From positions 1-64,000 of the forward strand of contig JAJZGO010000001.1 of the NCBI GenBank assembly GCA_021798415.1: a stretch of DNA of 64,000 bases, read 5' to 3'. The notes under the pieces are model-generated. The model searched no databases. It was not told where the DNA came from and worked only from the letters and a program-made list of their open reading frames with translations. Positions 37,336-45,505 of the stretch are shown in pieces. Position 1 is the first letter of the stretch. Every line of letters begins with the position of its first letter. The DNA comes from Thermoplasmata archaeon. Lineage in GTDB: Archaea; Thermoplasmatota; Thermoplasmata; Lutacidiplasmatales; UBA184. Position numbers and translations under genes: made by a program.

Positions 37336-37439
37336 CGCCGCCGAGCGGATTTGGGGGCCGACGGCGCGGCTCCGTCGGCCTTTCGAACCGCTGACCTTTC
37401 GGTTAACAGCCGATCGCTCTGCCACTGAGCTACGGCGGC
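37336..37439 (-). tRNA. tRNA-Asn (anticodon GUU) with T-loop intron
   Basis: Exons give acceptor GCCGCCG/CGGCGGC, D stem GCTC/GAGC, anticodon loop CTGTTAA (GUU), T stem AGCGG/CCGCT and discriminator G. The T loop should read TTCGAAT, but a 32-nt insertion (37350-37381) separates TTCGAA from T. Removing it restores a perfect 72-nt tRNA, so this is an intron between positions 59 and 60. The anticodon stem has an A27-A43 mismatch. Confidence 0.88.
37350..37381 (-). other. tRNA-Asn intron, position 59/60
   Basis: The 32-nt insertion consists of a perfect 9-bp hairpin (GGCCGACGG/CCGTCGGCC, loop AGCCGCG) with short A- and C-rich flanks. AAA on the 5' side and AAT on the 3' side can act as the two bulges of a relaxed splicing-endonuclease substrate. 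The cut sites are set so that the mature loop is TTCGAAT. Confidence 0.75.
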
Positions 37440-37465
37440 ACCGACGCGGCCGAGCCGACATCGCG

Positions 37466-37864
37466 CTAATAGCCTTTCCGGCCCGCCGGACCGTGGCCCG
37501 CGTGCTCGGCGGCACGCCCCTTGAGCCGCTGGATGAGCGCCGACACGCGGTCCAGCGACGCGTTGAGGTTCGTCCAGAACTCGACCGCCTTATCCGTGAC
37601 CACCGCACCGTCCGCGCTCGGTTGGATCACTCCGTCGCGCTCGAGCAGGTGCAGGGAGTACCTCGTCTTGTGAATCGGCAACTGGAGGGCCTCGCTGAGC
37701 CGAATGATGCCGATCGGCGGGCTCTTCGAGAGCTTCTCGAGAATCTCCACGTTCCGGGCGAGAAGCTCGAGCTCCTCTTCGATGCGGTCGACGAGCTGGG
37801 CGGCCTCGGACGACCCCGGGGCCCCTCCTTCTTCGTCAGGGTGGCCCTCCTTTCCGAACGGCAT
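37466..37864 (-). CDS. Winged-helix transcriptional regulator
   Basis: A 132-residue protein. An acidic N-terminus and coiled-coil-like helix (VDRIEEELELLARNVEILEKL) lead into a winged helix: IGIIRLSEALQLPIHKTRYSLHLLERDG (shown in part) followed by the wing GVIQPSADGAVVT. Such short archaeal regulators are common and their targets are unknown. It lies just downstream of the tRNA-Asn gene on the same strand. ATG start. Confidence 0.7.
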   Translation of the reverse strand: MPFGKEGHPDEEGGAPGSSEAAQLVDRIEEELELLARNVEILEKLSKSPPIGIIRLSEALQLPIHKTRYSLHLLERDGVIQPSADGAVVTDKAVEFWTNLNASLDRVSALIQRLKGRAAEHAGHGPAGRKGY

Positions 37865-38059
37865 GCTCGGGCACCGGAGTCGAATACGCCTACATCAACA
37901 TTGTCGGGGCCCGTTACGGAGGGTCAGCTGCGGCCCTCCCACGAAAGCGCTGGTCTAGGAAGGGGACGTCGACCCCCGAGCTCCGTCTCTCTGCGCGCCG
38001 GCCCCGCTGGCCTTCCGGGCCTCTCACCCTCGGTCGTCCACCACCTAAACAGAGCGTCA

Positions 38060-39140
38060 TAAATAATTGCGCGTGTATGGGACCTTCGAGGTCCTATGCG
38101 TCCGCTGACGGCCCCCGACGCGGAGAATGTGATCCTCGCCCTCCAGGACGAGATCCGACGGTCCGACGAATCCCGGTACGACCACCGCCTCCACGGACTC
38201 CTCCTCGTGGCTCAGGGGATGACCGCCCCCGAGGTGAGCCGCATGCTCGGTGACTCCCCCCGAATGGTACAGTACTGGGTCCATCGGTTCGAGGAGGAGG
38301 GCCTCTCTGGGCTGGCCGAGGGCAATCGACCCGGCCGCCCTCGCCGCCTTACCGAAGTTCAGATGCGCTCCGTCGAAGCCACTCTCCGGAAGCGGCCCGA
38401 GGATGTTGGGCTCACCGGCACCCTCTGGGACGGCAAGACCCTCTCCGCCTACCTCGAGCGTCAGTTCGACGTCGACCTTGGGGTGCGCCAGTGCCAGCGT
38501 CTCTTCCGCCAGCTCGGGTTCCGACTGCGGAAGCCTCGCCCGTTGCTCTCTCACGGCGACCCCACACTTCAGGCGGCCCACAAAAAAAACTCCAGACACT
38601 GAAGGCCGATCCCTCGGTGGACCTCTGGGCGAGGGACGAGGTCCACTTCCAACAGCACGGCTCCCGGTGCCGCATGTGGGTCCCGCCGGAGGTCCGAGAC
38701 CCGATCCTCCTCCATGCGTGGACCCACAAGTCCATCGGCTACTGGGGAGCGGTACGACTTCGCGATGGGAAGATGATCTATCGGCGAGAGGAGGGGATGT
38801 TCAACAAGGTCGGCTGCACGCAGTTCCTCCATCAGTTTTACCGAGAGAGCACCCGGGGTCCGCGACGTGTCGTGGTGATCAGCGATAACGCGCAGTACCA
38901 CCACGCCCGTCTCCACCAGGAGTGGCGACACGAGGTGAGTCCCCAGTTCGAGCTCTCGTTCCTCCCCGCCGCAAGCCCGCAGTTAAATCCGATCGAGCGG
39001 GTGTGGAAGCTCACCCGGCGCCGGTGTCTGCACAGTCGGTATTTCCCCAAGCTCGAGGACGTGACCACGGCGGTGGAATACACCTTCGAGGACTGGCGGA
39101 GGGGAAACGAGACCCTCCGACGACTATGCGCAATTACTTA
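38060..39140 (+). mobile_element. IS630-family insertion sequence
   Basis: A complete-looking element of about 1.08 kb. Terminal inverted repeats AATAATTGCGC (left, 38062) and AGTAATTGCGC (right, reverse complement ending 39138) differ at one base, and TA dinucleotides flank both ends, the usual IS630/Tc1 target duplication. It carries a transposase in two frames. It sits between the regulator and the MBL gene and breaks no visible gene. Confidence 0.85.
38096..38602 (+). CDS. IS630 transposase, N-terminal frame (helix-turn-helix part)
   Basis: 168 residues. The N-terminal HTH (LLLVAQGMTAPEVSRMLGDS, then MVQYWVHRFEEEG) and a second HTH-like winged part bind the terminal repeats. The frame ends 12 nt after an A8 run (38582-38589). 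A -1 slip there joins it to the catalytic frame and would give the full transposase of about 345 residues. Its promoter may be the AT-rich left terminal repeat. Confidence 0.85.
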   Translation: MRPLTAPDAENVILALQDEIRRSDESRYDHRLHGLLLVAQGMTAPEVSRMLGDSPRMVQYWVHRFEEEGLSGLAEGNRPGRPRRLTEVQMRSVEATLRKRPEDVGLTGTLWDGKTLSAYLERQFDVDLGVRQCQRLFRQLGFRLRKPRPLLSHGDPTLQAAHKKNSRH

Positions 39141-39141
39141 G
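38581..39141 (+). CDS. IS630 transposase, C-terminal DDE frame
   Basis: The catalytic part, reached by -1 frameshift at the A8 run. DDE residues are visible in WARDEVHFQQ (first Asp), VVISDNAQYHHA (second Asp) and SPQLNPIERVWK (Glu). All three are intact, so the element may be active. The stop codon TAG contains the flanking TA target duplication at 39139-39140. No start codon of its own is well placed. Confidence 0.82.
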   Translation, partial: QKKLQTLKADPSVDLWARDEVHFQQHGSRCRMWVPPEVRDPILLHAWTHKSIGYWGAVRLRDGKMIYRREEGMFNKVGCTQFLHQFYRESTRGPRRVVVISDNAQYHHARLHQEWRHEVSPQFELSFLPAASPQLNPIERVWKLTRRRCLHSRYFPKLEDVTTAVEYTFEDWRRGNETLRRLCAIT

Positions 39142-39151
39142 GGCGCTCTGC

Positions 39152-39892
39152 TTAGATCTGGAAGTGGTCGCCGTCCTCGACGACCACGGTGTCCGGGAAG
39201 ACCCGCCGGGCCTCCGCGGCGATCTCGGTCTCCGAACCGGGGTGGTCGCCGAGGTGGTTGATCCAGAGCCGGCGGGCGCGCATCGCCCCCGCGGTCTCGG
39301 CCGCTTGGGCGCCGGTACTGTGACCGAACTCCCGCGCGAGCGACGCGTACGTTTCGGGAAACGTCGCTTCGTGGATGACGTAATCCGCCTGCACACTCCG
39401 GGCCGAGGAAGGTTCGCGGGTGTCCCCCGAGTAGAAGGCGGTGACGTCCTGCGAGGAGAGAAGGTAGCCGTTGTTCGCGACGGTGTGGTCGAGCCGGAGG
39501 GATCGGACGCGCCAGCCGCCGATCGTGACGTCGACGTCCTCCGATTCGACGAGGCGGAACGGATAGATCTCCGCTGGCTCGACGACCGTGCCCTTGACGG
39601 CAAAGACCGCCCGCAGGATCTCGCCGAGGCCCGGTGGGGAGACGACGGTCAGAGGCCGGGTCCGGCCCGAGATCAGGGTGTGCAGGAGGAAGTCGAACAG
39701 GCCCGCGATGTGGTCGGAATGCAGGTGCGAGAGAAGAACCCCGTCGACCTCCCCGAAACGTCCGACGTCGTAGAGTCGGCCCGTGGCCCCCGCCCCGCAG
39801 TCGAGCAGGATCGAGTCAAAGAGGGTGCTGCACGGCCCTCGCCGCGACCCGCGGAAGTTGCCCGCGCCCGTGCCGAGGAAGTCGACGCGCAC
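39152..39892 (-). CDS. MBL-fold hydrolase, RNase Z-like
   Basis: A 246-residue metallo-beta-lactamase-fold protein with the metal motif LSHLHSDHIAGL (HxHxDH), a later DHTVANNGYLL, YSGDTRE (Asp ligand) and a final INHLGDH segment with His ligand. The layout follows the RNase Z/ElaC branch, which trims tRNA 3' ends, although related phosphodiesterases exist. It begins MRVDFLGTGAG, as most RNase Z do. The length is somewhat short for full RNase Z. It starts 11 bp from the IS element's right end. Confidence 0.78.
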   Translation of the reverse strand: MRVDFLGTGAGNFRGSRRGPCSTLFDSILLDCGAGATGRLYDVGRFGEVDGVLLSHLHSDHIAGLFDFLLHTLISGRTRPLTVVSPPGLGEILRAVFAVKGTVVEPAEIYPFRLVESEDVDVTIGGWRVRSLRLDHTVANNGYLLSSQDVTAFYSGDTREPSSARSVQADYVIHEATFPETYASLAREFGHSTGAQAAETAGAMRARRLWINHLGDHPGSETEIAAEARRVFPDTVVVEDGDHFQI

Positions 39893-40108
39893 CGAGGACC
39901 ACCAGGGCGCGCGGAGAAGACGGCGAGGAGATAAGCGCCGTCCTCGGCATCGTCCCGCCGCCCAGAACTTCCTCCGAGTTGTCTACGGCGGGAGAGGGGG
40001 GTAGCCGGGCGTCCCAACCGCCTCTCGGCCGGGTGGAAAGCTCGACGGATCCCCGTCGGATCGTCGTCGTCGCGGAGCGGCTAGCGTGGGTTGGTCGCCC
40101 TCTTCCGC

Positions 40109-40505
40109 ATGCCGATCCGCATGGACAAGAAGGAGGAGGCGGCGGTCGTGCAGCCTCTGGCCACGGTTCCGTTGGTCTCCCCCAACTCTCCGAACGTCAG
40201 TTGAAGTCCGTCGCCCCGATCGGGGCGGTCCGCTCGTACGCGAAGGGCGATGAGGTCGTCACGAAGGGCGGGAAGGACGTCGGCTTCTACCTTCTCCTCG
40301 GTGGACCGATGGAGGTCCGGCCCGAAGGGCGGCACGACGCGTCGCGGTCCGGAGGGCCCGGCCGACCTCCCTCCCGCACGCCCGCGAGCAAGGACGACGA
40401 CCGGAGGACGGACGGCTTCGTCCTAGCGCCCCGGGGACTCCAAGGGCCGTGGGACCTACGGCCGAAGATCCCCCAAGCTGCCCTTCGGGGAGTCGCTCGC
40501 CGAGA
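40109..40505 (+). pseudogene. Decayed cyclic-nucleotide-binding (CRP-like) domain gene
   Basis: Three pieces of one cNMP-binding domain are visible in order. Frame a: MPIRMDKKEEAAVVQPLATV (from ATG 40109). Frame b: LSERQLKSVAPIGAVRSYAK and GFYLLLGGPMEVRPEGR (about 40186-40335). Frame b again: FVLAPRGLQGPWDLRPKIPQ and ALRGVARR (about 40420-40500). Frame a runs into TGA at 40202, so an indel near the C5 run at 40179-40183 separates the first two, and the phosphate-binding cassette between the last two is lost or scrambled. The end overlaps hemH on the other strand. Confidence 0.65.
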
Positions 40506-41421
40506 GGACCGCGCGCGCGAGGGCCTCCACGAGAAGCGGGTCGTCGTTCAGCGATTCCGTGCGCTCGAACACCATCCCCCGTTGCCCGGCCCGCTCGCGC
40601 ATCTCGATCTCCACGTCATAGAGGATCTCGAGGTTGTCGGAGACGAACCCAAAGGGCACGACGAGAACGACCTTCTCTCCAGCCCCGGCCACCCGCTCCA
40701 GCTCCTCCTCGGCCGAGGGCCCCAGCCAGGGCCCTTCCCGGCGACCGACGCTCTGATAGGCGAACCGGGACCTTATCGACGGCAGTCGTGCCTCGATCGC
40801 CTTCTGGGTCGCCCCCAGCTGCACGACGTACGGTTCGGTCGTGGGGTCCTGGATACCGGGGAGGCTGTGCGCGGTGAACAGGACGAGCGGGTCTCGCGCC
40901 CCCCGCTCCGCGAGCGCCGCGAGGCCGTTCGAGATCTTCCCGGCGAACGCGGCGGCGAGCGACGGGTCGTGTCCCCAGCTTTCGACGGTCCGAAGACGGA
41001 CCTCGCGACCGGTCGCCTCCACCGCCTTGCGGAGGCTCGACAGGTAGCCGCCGACGCTCCACGTCGAGTAGTACGGGGTCAGGCAGAGTCCCGTCAGGTC
41101 CGTCACCCCTTCGTCGACCAGTCGGGCCACCGACTCGTCGATGTGCGGGTTCCAATGCCGCATCCCGACCTCGCACCGGGCCGGACACCCGACCGCGGCC
41201 AGGCGCCGCTCGAGCGCAGCGGCCTGCGCCCGCGTCACGTCCACGAGCGGTGAGCCGCCGCCGATGCGTCGGTACCGCTCCGTAAATTCCTCGACCAGCT
41301 CTCGCGGAGTGGGCCGGCCGCCGCGGAGGTCACGGAGGTACGGCTCGACCTCGGAGAGGGCGGAAGGTCCGCCGAGGGCCATCAGGAGCACGGCGCGCTC
41401 GTGCGGTGCGGTCGCGTTCAT
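40456..41421 (-). CDS. hemH: Ferrochelatase
   Basis: A 321-residue protein of the HemH/CpfC family, which inserts Fe2+ into protoporphyrin IX or coproporphyrin III. Visible hallmarks are LLMALGGPSALSEVEPYLRD at the N-terminus, the active-site His in FTAHSLPG (near residue 190) and the conserved acidic segment PFGFVSDNLEILYDVE. No membrane anchor is present, so it is soluble. It is the last gene of a same-strand group with the HemJ/CopD-like and radical SAM genes. Confidence 0.92.
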   Translation of the reverse strand: MNATAPHERAVLLMALGGPSALSEVEPYLRDLRGGRPTPRELVEEFTERYRRIGGGSPLVDVTRAQAAALERRLAAVGCPARCEVGMRHWNPHIDESVARLVDEGVTDLTGLCLTPYYSTWSVGGYLSSLRKAVEATGREVRLRTVESWGHDPSLAAAFAGKISNGLAALAERGARDPLVLFTAHSLPGIQDPTTEPYVVQLGATQKAIEARLPSIRSRFAYQSVGRREGPWLGPSAEEELERVAGAGEKVVLVVPFGFVSDNLEILYDVEIEMRERAGQRGMVFERTESLNDDPLLVEALARAVLSASDSPKGSLGDLRP

Positions 41422-41575
41422 GCCCCCGCCTTCTGGCCTGAGCCGACCGCTCGCCCGGCAGCTTCCGACAGCGCGAGCAAGAGCGGGCGATGGCCCCCGC
41501 TCTCCGGCGTATCAGCATCCCCCCGGTCCCTCCTCGACATCCGGCGTCCTCCTCTCTGCGGCTGCCTCGCAGCTC

Positions 41576-42067
41576 TCACCCGACCATCTGGAGGACCACG
41601 GCGAGCCCGAGGATCGCCAGCATGAGACCGAGGTTCGCGTAGGCCACGAGCCGGCTCTTCCGTCGGATCTGCCGGAGGGCGTCGACCTTTCCCTCGCGGG
41701 CCAGCCGGCCGATCCTCCGGCCGAAGTATAGCCCGTGGGTGTAGACGAGCGCCACCAGGACCGCGACCGCCACGGCCTTCACGACAAGGATCTGGCCGCC
41801 CAGCGTCGATAGAGGGCTCGCGAGCGAGGGAAGGTACCAGGTCGCGTTGTAGAGCCCGGTGACGATGAGCACCACGAGGAGCGGCGTGGTGAGCTGTCCG
41901 AAGCGGCGCGCGATGCGACCGACCAGCAGCGTCCGAGCTGCCTCATCGGTCGTGACCCGATGCGAGACCGGCTCGAGGACGAGCCACATGAAGAACGACC
42001 CCCCCACGAAGAGCACGGCGCTGAAGAGGTGGACCCCCAGGACGGCCGCGTCGACCCACTCGTTCAT
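41576..42067 (-). CDS. HemJ/CopD-like membrane protein
   Basis: A 163-residue protein with four membrane helices. Helix 1 has a His (AVLGVHLFSAVLF) and helix 3 has Lys and His (ILVVKAVAVAVLVALVYTHG), which resembles the His/Lys layout of HemJ (UPF0093) and the related CopD fold. HemJ oxidises protoporphyrinogen IX in many bacteria, the step before ferrochelatase. Its place beside hemH suggests that role, but a copper-related CopD function is also possible. ATG 42067 begins MNEWVDAAV; the longer frame adds non-conserved text. Confidence 0.6.
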   Translation of the reverse strand: MNEWVDAAVLGVHLFSAVLFVGGSFFMWLVLEPVSHRVTTDEAARTLLVGRIARRFGQLTTPLLVVLIVTGLYNATWYLPSLASPLSTLGGQILVVKAVAVAVLVALVYTHGLYFGRRIGRLAREGKVDALRQIRRKSRLVAYANLGLMLAILGLAVVLQMVG

Positions 42068-42238
42068 CCGGTCGGCCCCCTCTCTCGGGCCTCTGTCGGT
42101 TCTTGGCCCGATGGCTCTCGGCCCCGCCCGGCCGGGAAAGGACACGGACCCCGGCGGTCCGCGCCGCGGAGGATAGAGCGCCGGACGCTCGACACCGAGG
42201 TTCCGCCTCCTCCAGGGTGCCCGCTCATCTCGGGACCG

Positions 42239-43342
42239 TCACGAGCCGGTCGGCAGTCCGTGGGCGAACAGGCAGGCCGGGTCGGTACCGAGCGGGTCCC
42301 CCGAGTGCACAAAGGCGCGCGCCCGGCTCCCTCCGCACTCGGAACGGTGAGGGCAGATCCCGCACGCGCCGTGGAGTTCGCGGGCCCGGATCCGTCGGAG
42401 GAGCTCGCTCTCCCGGTACAGCCCGACCGGGTCGTCCGCCCGAACGTTTCCGAGGCGGTACTCGAGGAACCCTCCCGGATAGACGGTACCGTCGTAGGCG
42501 ACGAAGAGGATCCCGTCTCCGTCGAGGGTCCCCCTCGGCGCGAGAGAGGACGGCTGGGTCGCCGGCCCCATCCTCTCCTCAAGATCGTGGTGCAGGGCCG
42601 CGTAGAGCGGGCCCCCGTGGCTCGGCGTCGGCCCGTCCCGCTCCTTGCGGACCCGCCGGAGGAACGGAGCCTCGACGGGCCGGACGAGCACTCCGTAGCG
42701 AGAGGCATCGTACAGGAAGTGGCTCACGTCCTCGGCTTCCGTCGGGGTGACCTCCTCCAGGTCCGCCCCCCGGCCGGTCCGAATGAGGAAGAAGACCTCC
42801 CACGTCCGGACCCCGCGGGTGTACAGCGTGTGGAAGAGCCGCGGGAGCTCCGTTACGTTCCCGGACATTACGGTCGAGTTGACCTGGACCCGGAGGCCGG
42901 ACCGCACGCCCGACTCGATAGCGTCGAGCGACCGGCCAAAGTGTCCCGGTACTCCCCGGATCCGTTCGTGGGTTGCCGCGGTTCCTCCGTCGAGGCTGAC
43001 CGACATGGCCGCGACACCCAGGCTTCTCAGCGCGGTGAGGGTCGCCGCATCGAGGCGCTCCGAGACGGCGGGGGAGACGGCGACGTTCATCCCTTGGGCC
43101 CGCGCGTGGCCGATGAGCTCGGGGAGGTCCGGGCGCTGGAGCGGGTCCCCGCCGGTCAGGATCAGCGTCGGAAACGGCCGGCCAAAGTCGAGGAGACGGT
43201 CGATGAGGGAGCGACCTTCGGCCGTGGAGAGCTCCCCCGGGAGTGGCTGGGGGATCGCCGACGCCCTGCAGTGGCGGCACGAGAGAGGGCACGCACGCGT
43301 TGTCTCCCAGAAGACGAGCACTGGCCGCTCCGCGAACCCCAA
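42239..43342 (-). CDS. Radical SAM/SPASM protein, AhbD/NirJ-like (TIGR04053-like)
   Basis: A 367-residue protein. The 4Fe-4S cysteines are Cys18, Cys22 and Cys25 in RACPLSCRHCRA, and TLILTGGDPL is the GGE-like SAM motif. The C-terminal SPASM region reads CGICPHRSECGGSRARAF followed by GDPLGTDPACLF, very close to heme synthase AhbD and NirJ but with Ser where those have a fourth Cys (CGGS). Members of this type occur beside heme genes in other organisms. It is likely a heme-related oxidative decarboxylase or maturase. Confidence 0.8.
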   Translation of the reverse strand: MGFAERPVLVFWETTRACPLSCRHCRASAIPQPLPGELSTAEGRSLIDRLLDFGRPFPTLILTGGDPLQRPDLPELIGHARAQGMNVAVSPAVSERLDAATLTALRSLGVAAMSVSLDGGTAATHERIRGVPGHFGRSLDAIESGVRSGLRVQVNSTVMSGNVTELPRLFHTLYTRGVRTWEVFFLIRTGRGADLEEVTPTEAEDVSHFLYDASRYGVLVRPVEAPFLRRVRKERDGPTPSHGGPLYAALHHDLEERMGPATQPSSLAPRGTLDGDGILFVAYDGTVYPGGFLEYRLGNVRADDPVGLYRESELLRRIRARELHGACGICPHRSECGGSRARAFVHSGDPLGTDPACLFAHGLPTGS

Positions 43343-43672
43343 CGTCGTCTCCTCTACCGCGTTCGCCTCCGGGCGGCACCGTCACGAAAGGCGGAGCTAG
43401 AAAAGGACGATGGTCCGGGCTCCGGAAACGTCGGCGGAGGGAAAGCCGGGTCGACCCGGTCGGTCGGCCCGTTCGCTGGCGTCTCGGACCCCCCACGCCT
43501 TGTCGATCGACCTCGGTGCCGATGACCGGGTTCCTGGTGCGCCCGGCCTCAGCTCCCCCTCTGAGGCGGCCACGAGAACGGGGCCGAATGCGGCCGGGCC
43601 CGTGCCGGAGGACGCCATCGCCTCCCTTCGGCACGCTCGCCGGACCAGCCGCCCGTCGGCCCACATCCCGGC
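43343..43672. other. Gene-poor spacer
   Basis: 330 bp without a supported gene between the MFS gene and the radical SAM gene. Frames on both strands look like shadows. Confidence 0.45.
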
Positions 43673-45490
43673 TCAGCCGGCGGACCGACCGGGTGCCTCC
43701 GGGACCGGTGGCTCGGCTCGGTCGGCGCCACCCTCCTTCCGACCCGGCTCGTCGGGGCGGGGCGCGACGACCCCCTGGTCCTCGTGGAAGAATCGGGCGC
43801 CCCGAAGGTAGGAGATCCCCGCCCCCACGAGCGTGATGACGCCGGCGAACAGGAAGGCGCCGTGGAGGCCATCGATGAACGCGGGGGCGATCGCGGCCGG
43901 GAAGAATCCCGTCGACGTCAGCCGGGCGGCGATCGCGGGGGTGATCTGGCTCGGGTCCCAGCCCGGGACCGTCGAGGCGAAGGAGAGCAGCGTCCCGACC
44001 GGATTGTACCCGAGGAACGCGGCGAACAGCGAATCGGTCGGATTCGCCTGGGCGAGGCTCGCGAGGATCGGGCCGTCGGGCGCGCCGACGCCGAGCCCCC
44101 CGAGCGCGGAGGTGACCGATCCCGCCAGCCCCGACGCGAGACCGCCGATCACGATGGTGAAGAAGAAGACCAGCGACAGTTGCTGGCCCGTGTTCTGTAG
44201 CGTGGCGAGCATGCCGGAGGAGGCGCCGCGGTGCCGGGCCGGGACGGAGTTCATGACCGCGGCGGCGTTCGGAGCTGCGAACATGCCCATCCCGCCTCCC
44301 TGAACGAAGAGGAGGAGGCCGACCGTCGGGTAGTCGAAGTTGTAGGGGACCAGAAGGAACAGGAAGAACGTCGCGGCGGCGACCACCATCCCGAGCGTGG
44401 CGAGGGTCCGGGCCCCCCAGCGGTCGGAGAGCCAACCGCTCAGCGGCCCAAAGACAAAGAACCCGAGCAGGAGCGGGATCATGTAGACTCCCGACCAGAA
44501 CGGAGTGCTGGCGAAGGAGTAGCCGTGCAGGGGGAGCCAGATCCCCTGGAACCAGATGATCAGCAGGAGCATCATCCCGCCCCGGGCCAGCGACCCGAGG
44601 AACGCCGAGGAAACTCCCGCGGCGAACGCCCGGCCGCGGAACAGGGAGAGGCGGAACATCGGCTGGGCGACCCGCGTCTCGACGAAGACGAACGCGATCA
44701 ACAGCATCGTGCCCGACCCGAGCGCCGTCCACACGTACGGGCTCCCCCACCCCATCGAGGAGCTGCCGTACGGCAGCAGCGTGTAGGTGAGGCCCACGAG
44801 CAGGAGGGTGAGTCCGCCCGCGAACAGGAGGTTGCCCGGAATGTCGAGCCGCTCGTCCTTGCGGGGCGGCCGGAGGTCATGAAGGCGGTAGTACGCCCAG
44901 ACGGTGCCGAAGACGCCGACCGGGAGGTTCACGATGAAGATCAGGCGCCAGGTGGGGAGGGTCAGGGCACCGAGGTGGAGGTCCGGGATCCCGGCGAGGA
45001 TCCCTCCGACGATGAGACCGAGCAAGGAGCCGCCGATGAAGGCGACCTGGTTGATCCCGAGCGCCTTTCCGCGCTCCTCGGGAGCGAAGGCATCCGTGAG
45101 GAGCGCGGCGGAGTTCGCGAAGAGGAAGGCGGCGCCGACCGCCTGGAGCAGGCGGAATCCGACCAGCTCCCAGGCGCCGGTCGTGCCGGCGTTCGGGGTG
45201 AAGAACAAAAGGAGCGATCCGACGGTGAAGATCGCGAACCCGAGGTTGTAGACCCGCGCCCGACCGTAGATGTCGGCGAGGCGACCGGCGTTGACCAGCA
45301 ACACTGCCGTGACGACTCCGTAGCCGAGAAGGAGCCAGATCAGGATCGCAAAGCTGGACGCGTCGAACGGATTCACGCCGAGGCCCCGGAAGATGACCGG
45401 TATCGAGATCAGGAGGATGGTGCCGTTGATCGACGCCATCAGCCCGCCGATCGTCGTGTTCGAAAGGACGACCCACTTGTAGTCGACCAT
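43673..45490 (-). CDS. MFS transporter, DHA2 (EmrB/QacA) type
   Basis: A 605-residue protein with about 14 membrane helices, the hallmark of the DHA2 drug:H+ antiporters. Motif A is GRLADIYGRARVYNLG (between helices 2 and 3) and motif C-like text is in FIGGSLLGLIVGGILAG. It would export hydrophobic compounds. The hydrophilic C-terminal tail is Pro/Glu-rich. It lies 15 bp after the MarR gene on the same strand, so the regulator likely controls it. Confidence 0.88.
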   Translation of the reverse strand: MVDYKWVVLSNTTIGGLMASINGTILLISIPVIFRGLGVNPFDASSFAILIWLLLGYGVVTAVLLVNAGRLADIYGRARVYNLGFAIFTVGSLLLFFTPNAGTTGAWELVGFRLLQAVGAAFLFANSAALLTDAFAPEERGKALGINQVAFIGGSLLGLIVGGILAGIPDLHLGALTLPTWRLIFIVNLPVGVFGTVWAYYRLHDLRPPRKDERLDIPGNLLFAGGLTLLLVGLTYTLLPYGSSSMGWGSPYVWTALGSGTMLLIAFVFVETRVAQPMFRLSLFRGRAFAAGVSSAFLGSLARGGMMLLLIIWFQGIWLPLHGYSFASTPFWSGVYMIPLLLGFFVFGPLSGWLSDRWGARTLATLGMVVAAATFFLFLLVPYNFDYPTVGLLLFVQGGGMGMFAAPNAAAVMNSVPARHRGASSGMLATLQNTGQQLSLVFFFTIVIGGLASGLAGSVTSALGGLGVGAPDGPILASLAQANPTDSLFAAFLGYNPVGTLLSFASTVPGWDPSQITPAIAARLTSTGFFPAAIAPAFIDGLHGAFLFAGVITLVGAGISYLRGARFFHEDQGVVAPRPDEPGRKEGGADRAEPPVPEAPGRSAG

Positions 45491-45505
45491 GGCTCCGACC
45501 CCCCC

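Noticed and set aside
39634..41253. 539-codon plus-strand frame
   Set aside because: Mostly antisense to the MBL and hemH genes; only the 40186-40505 part is real coding text and belongs to the decayed cNMP-binding gene.
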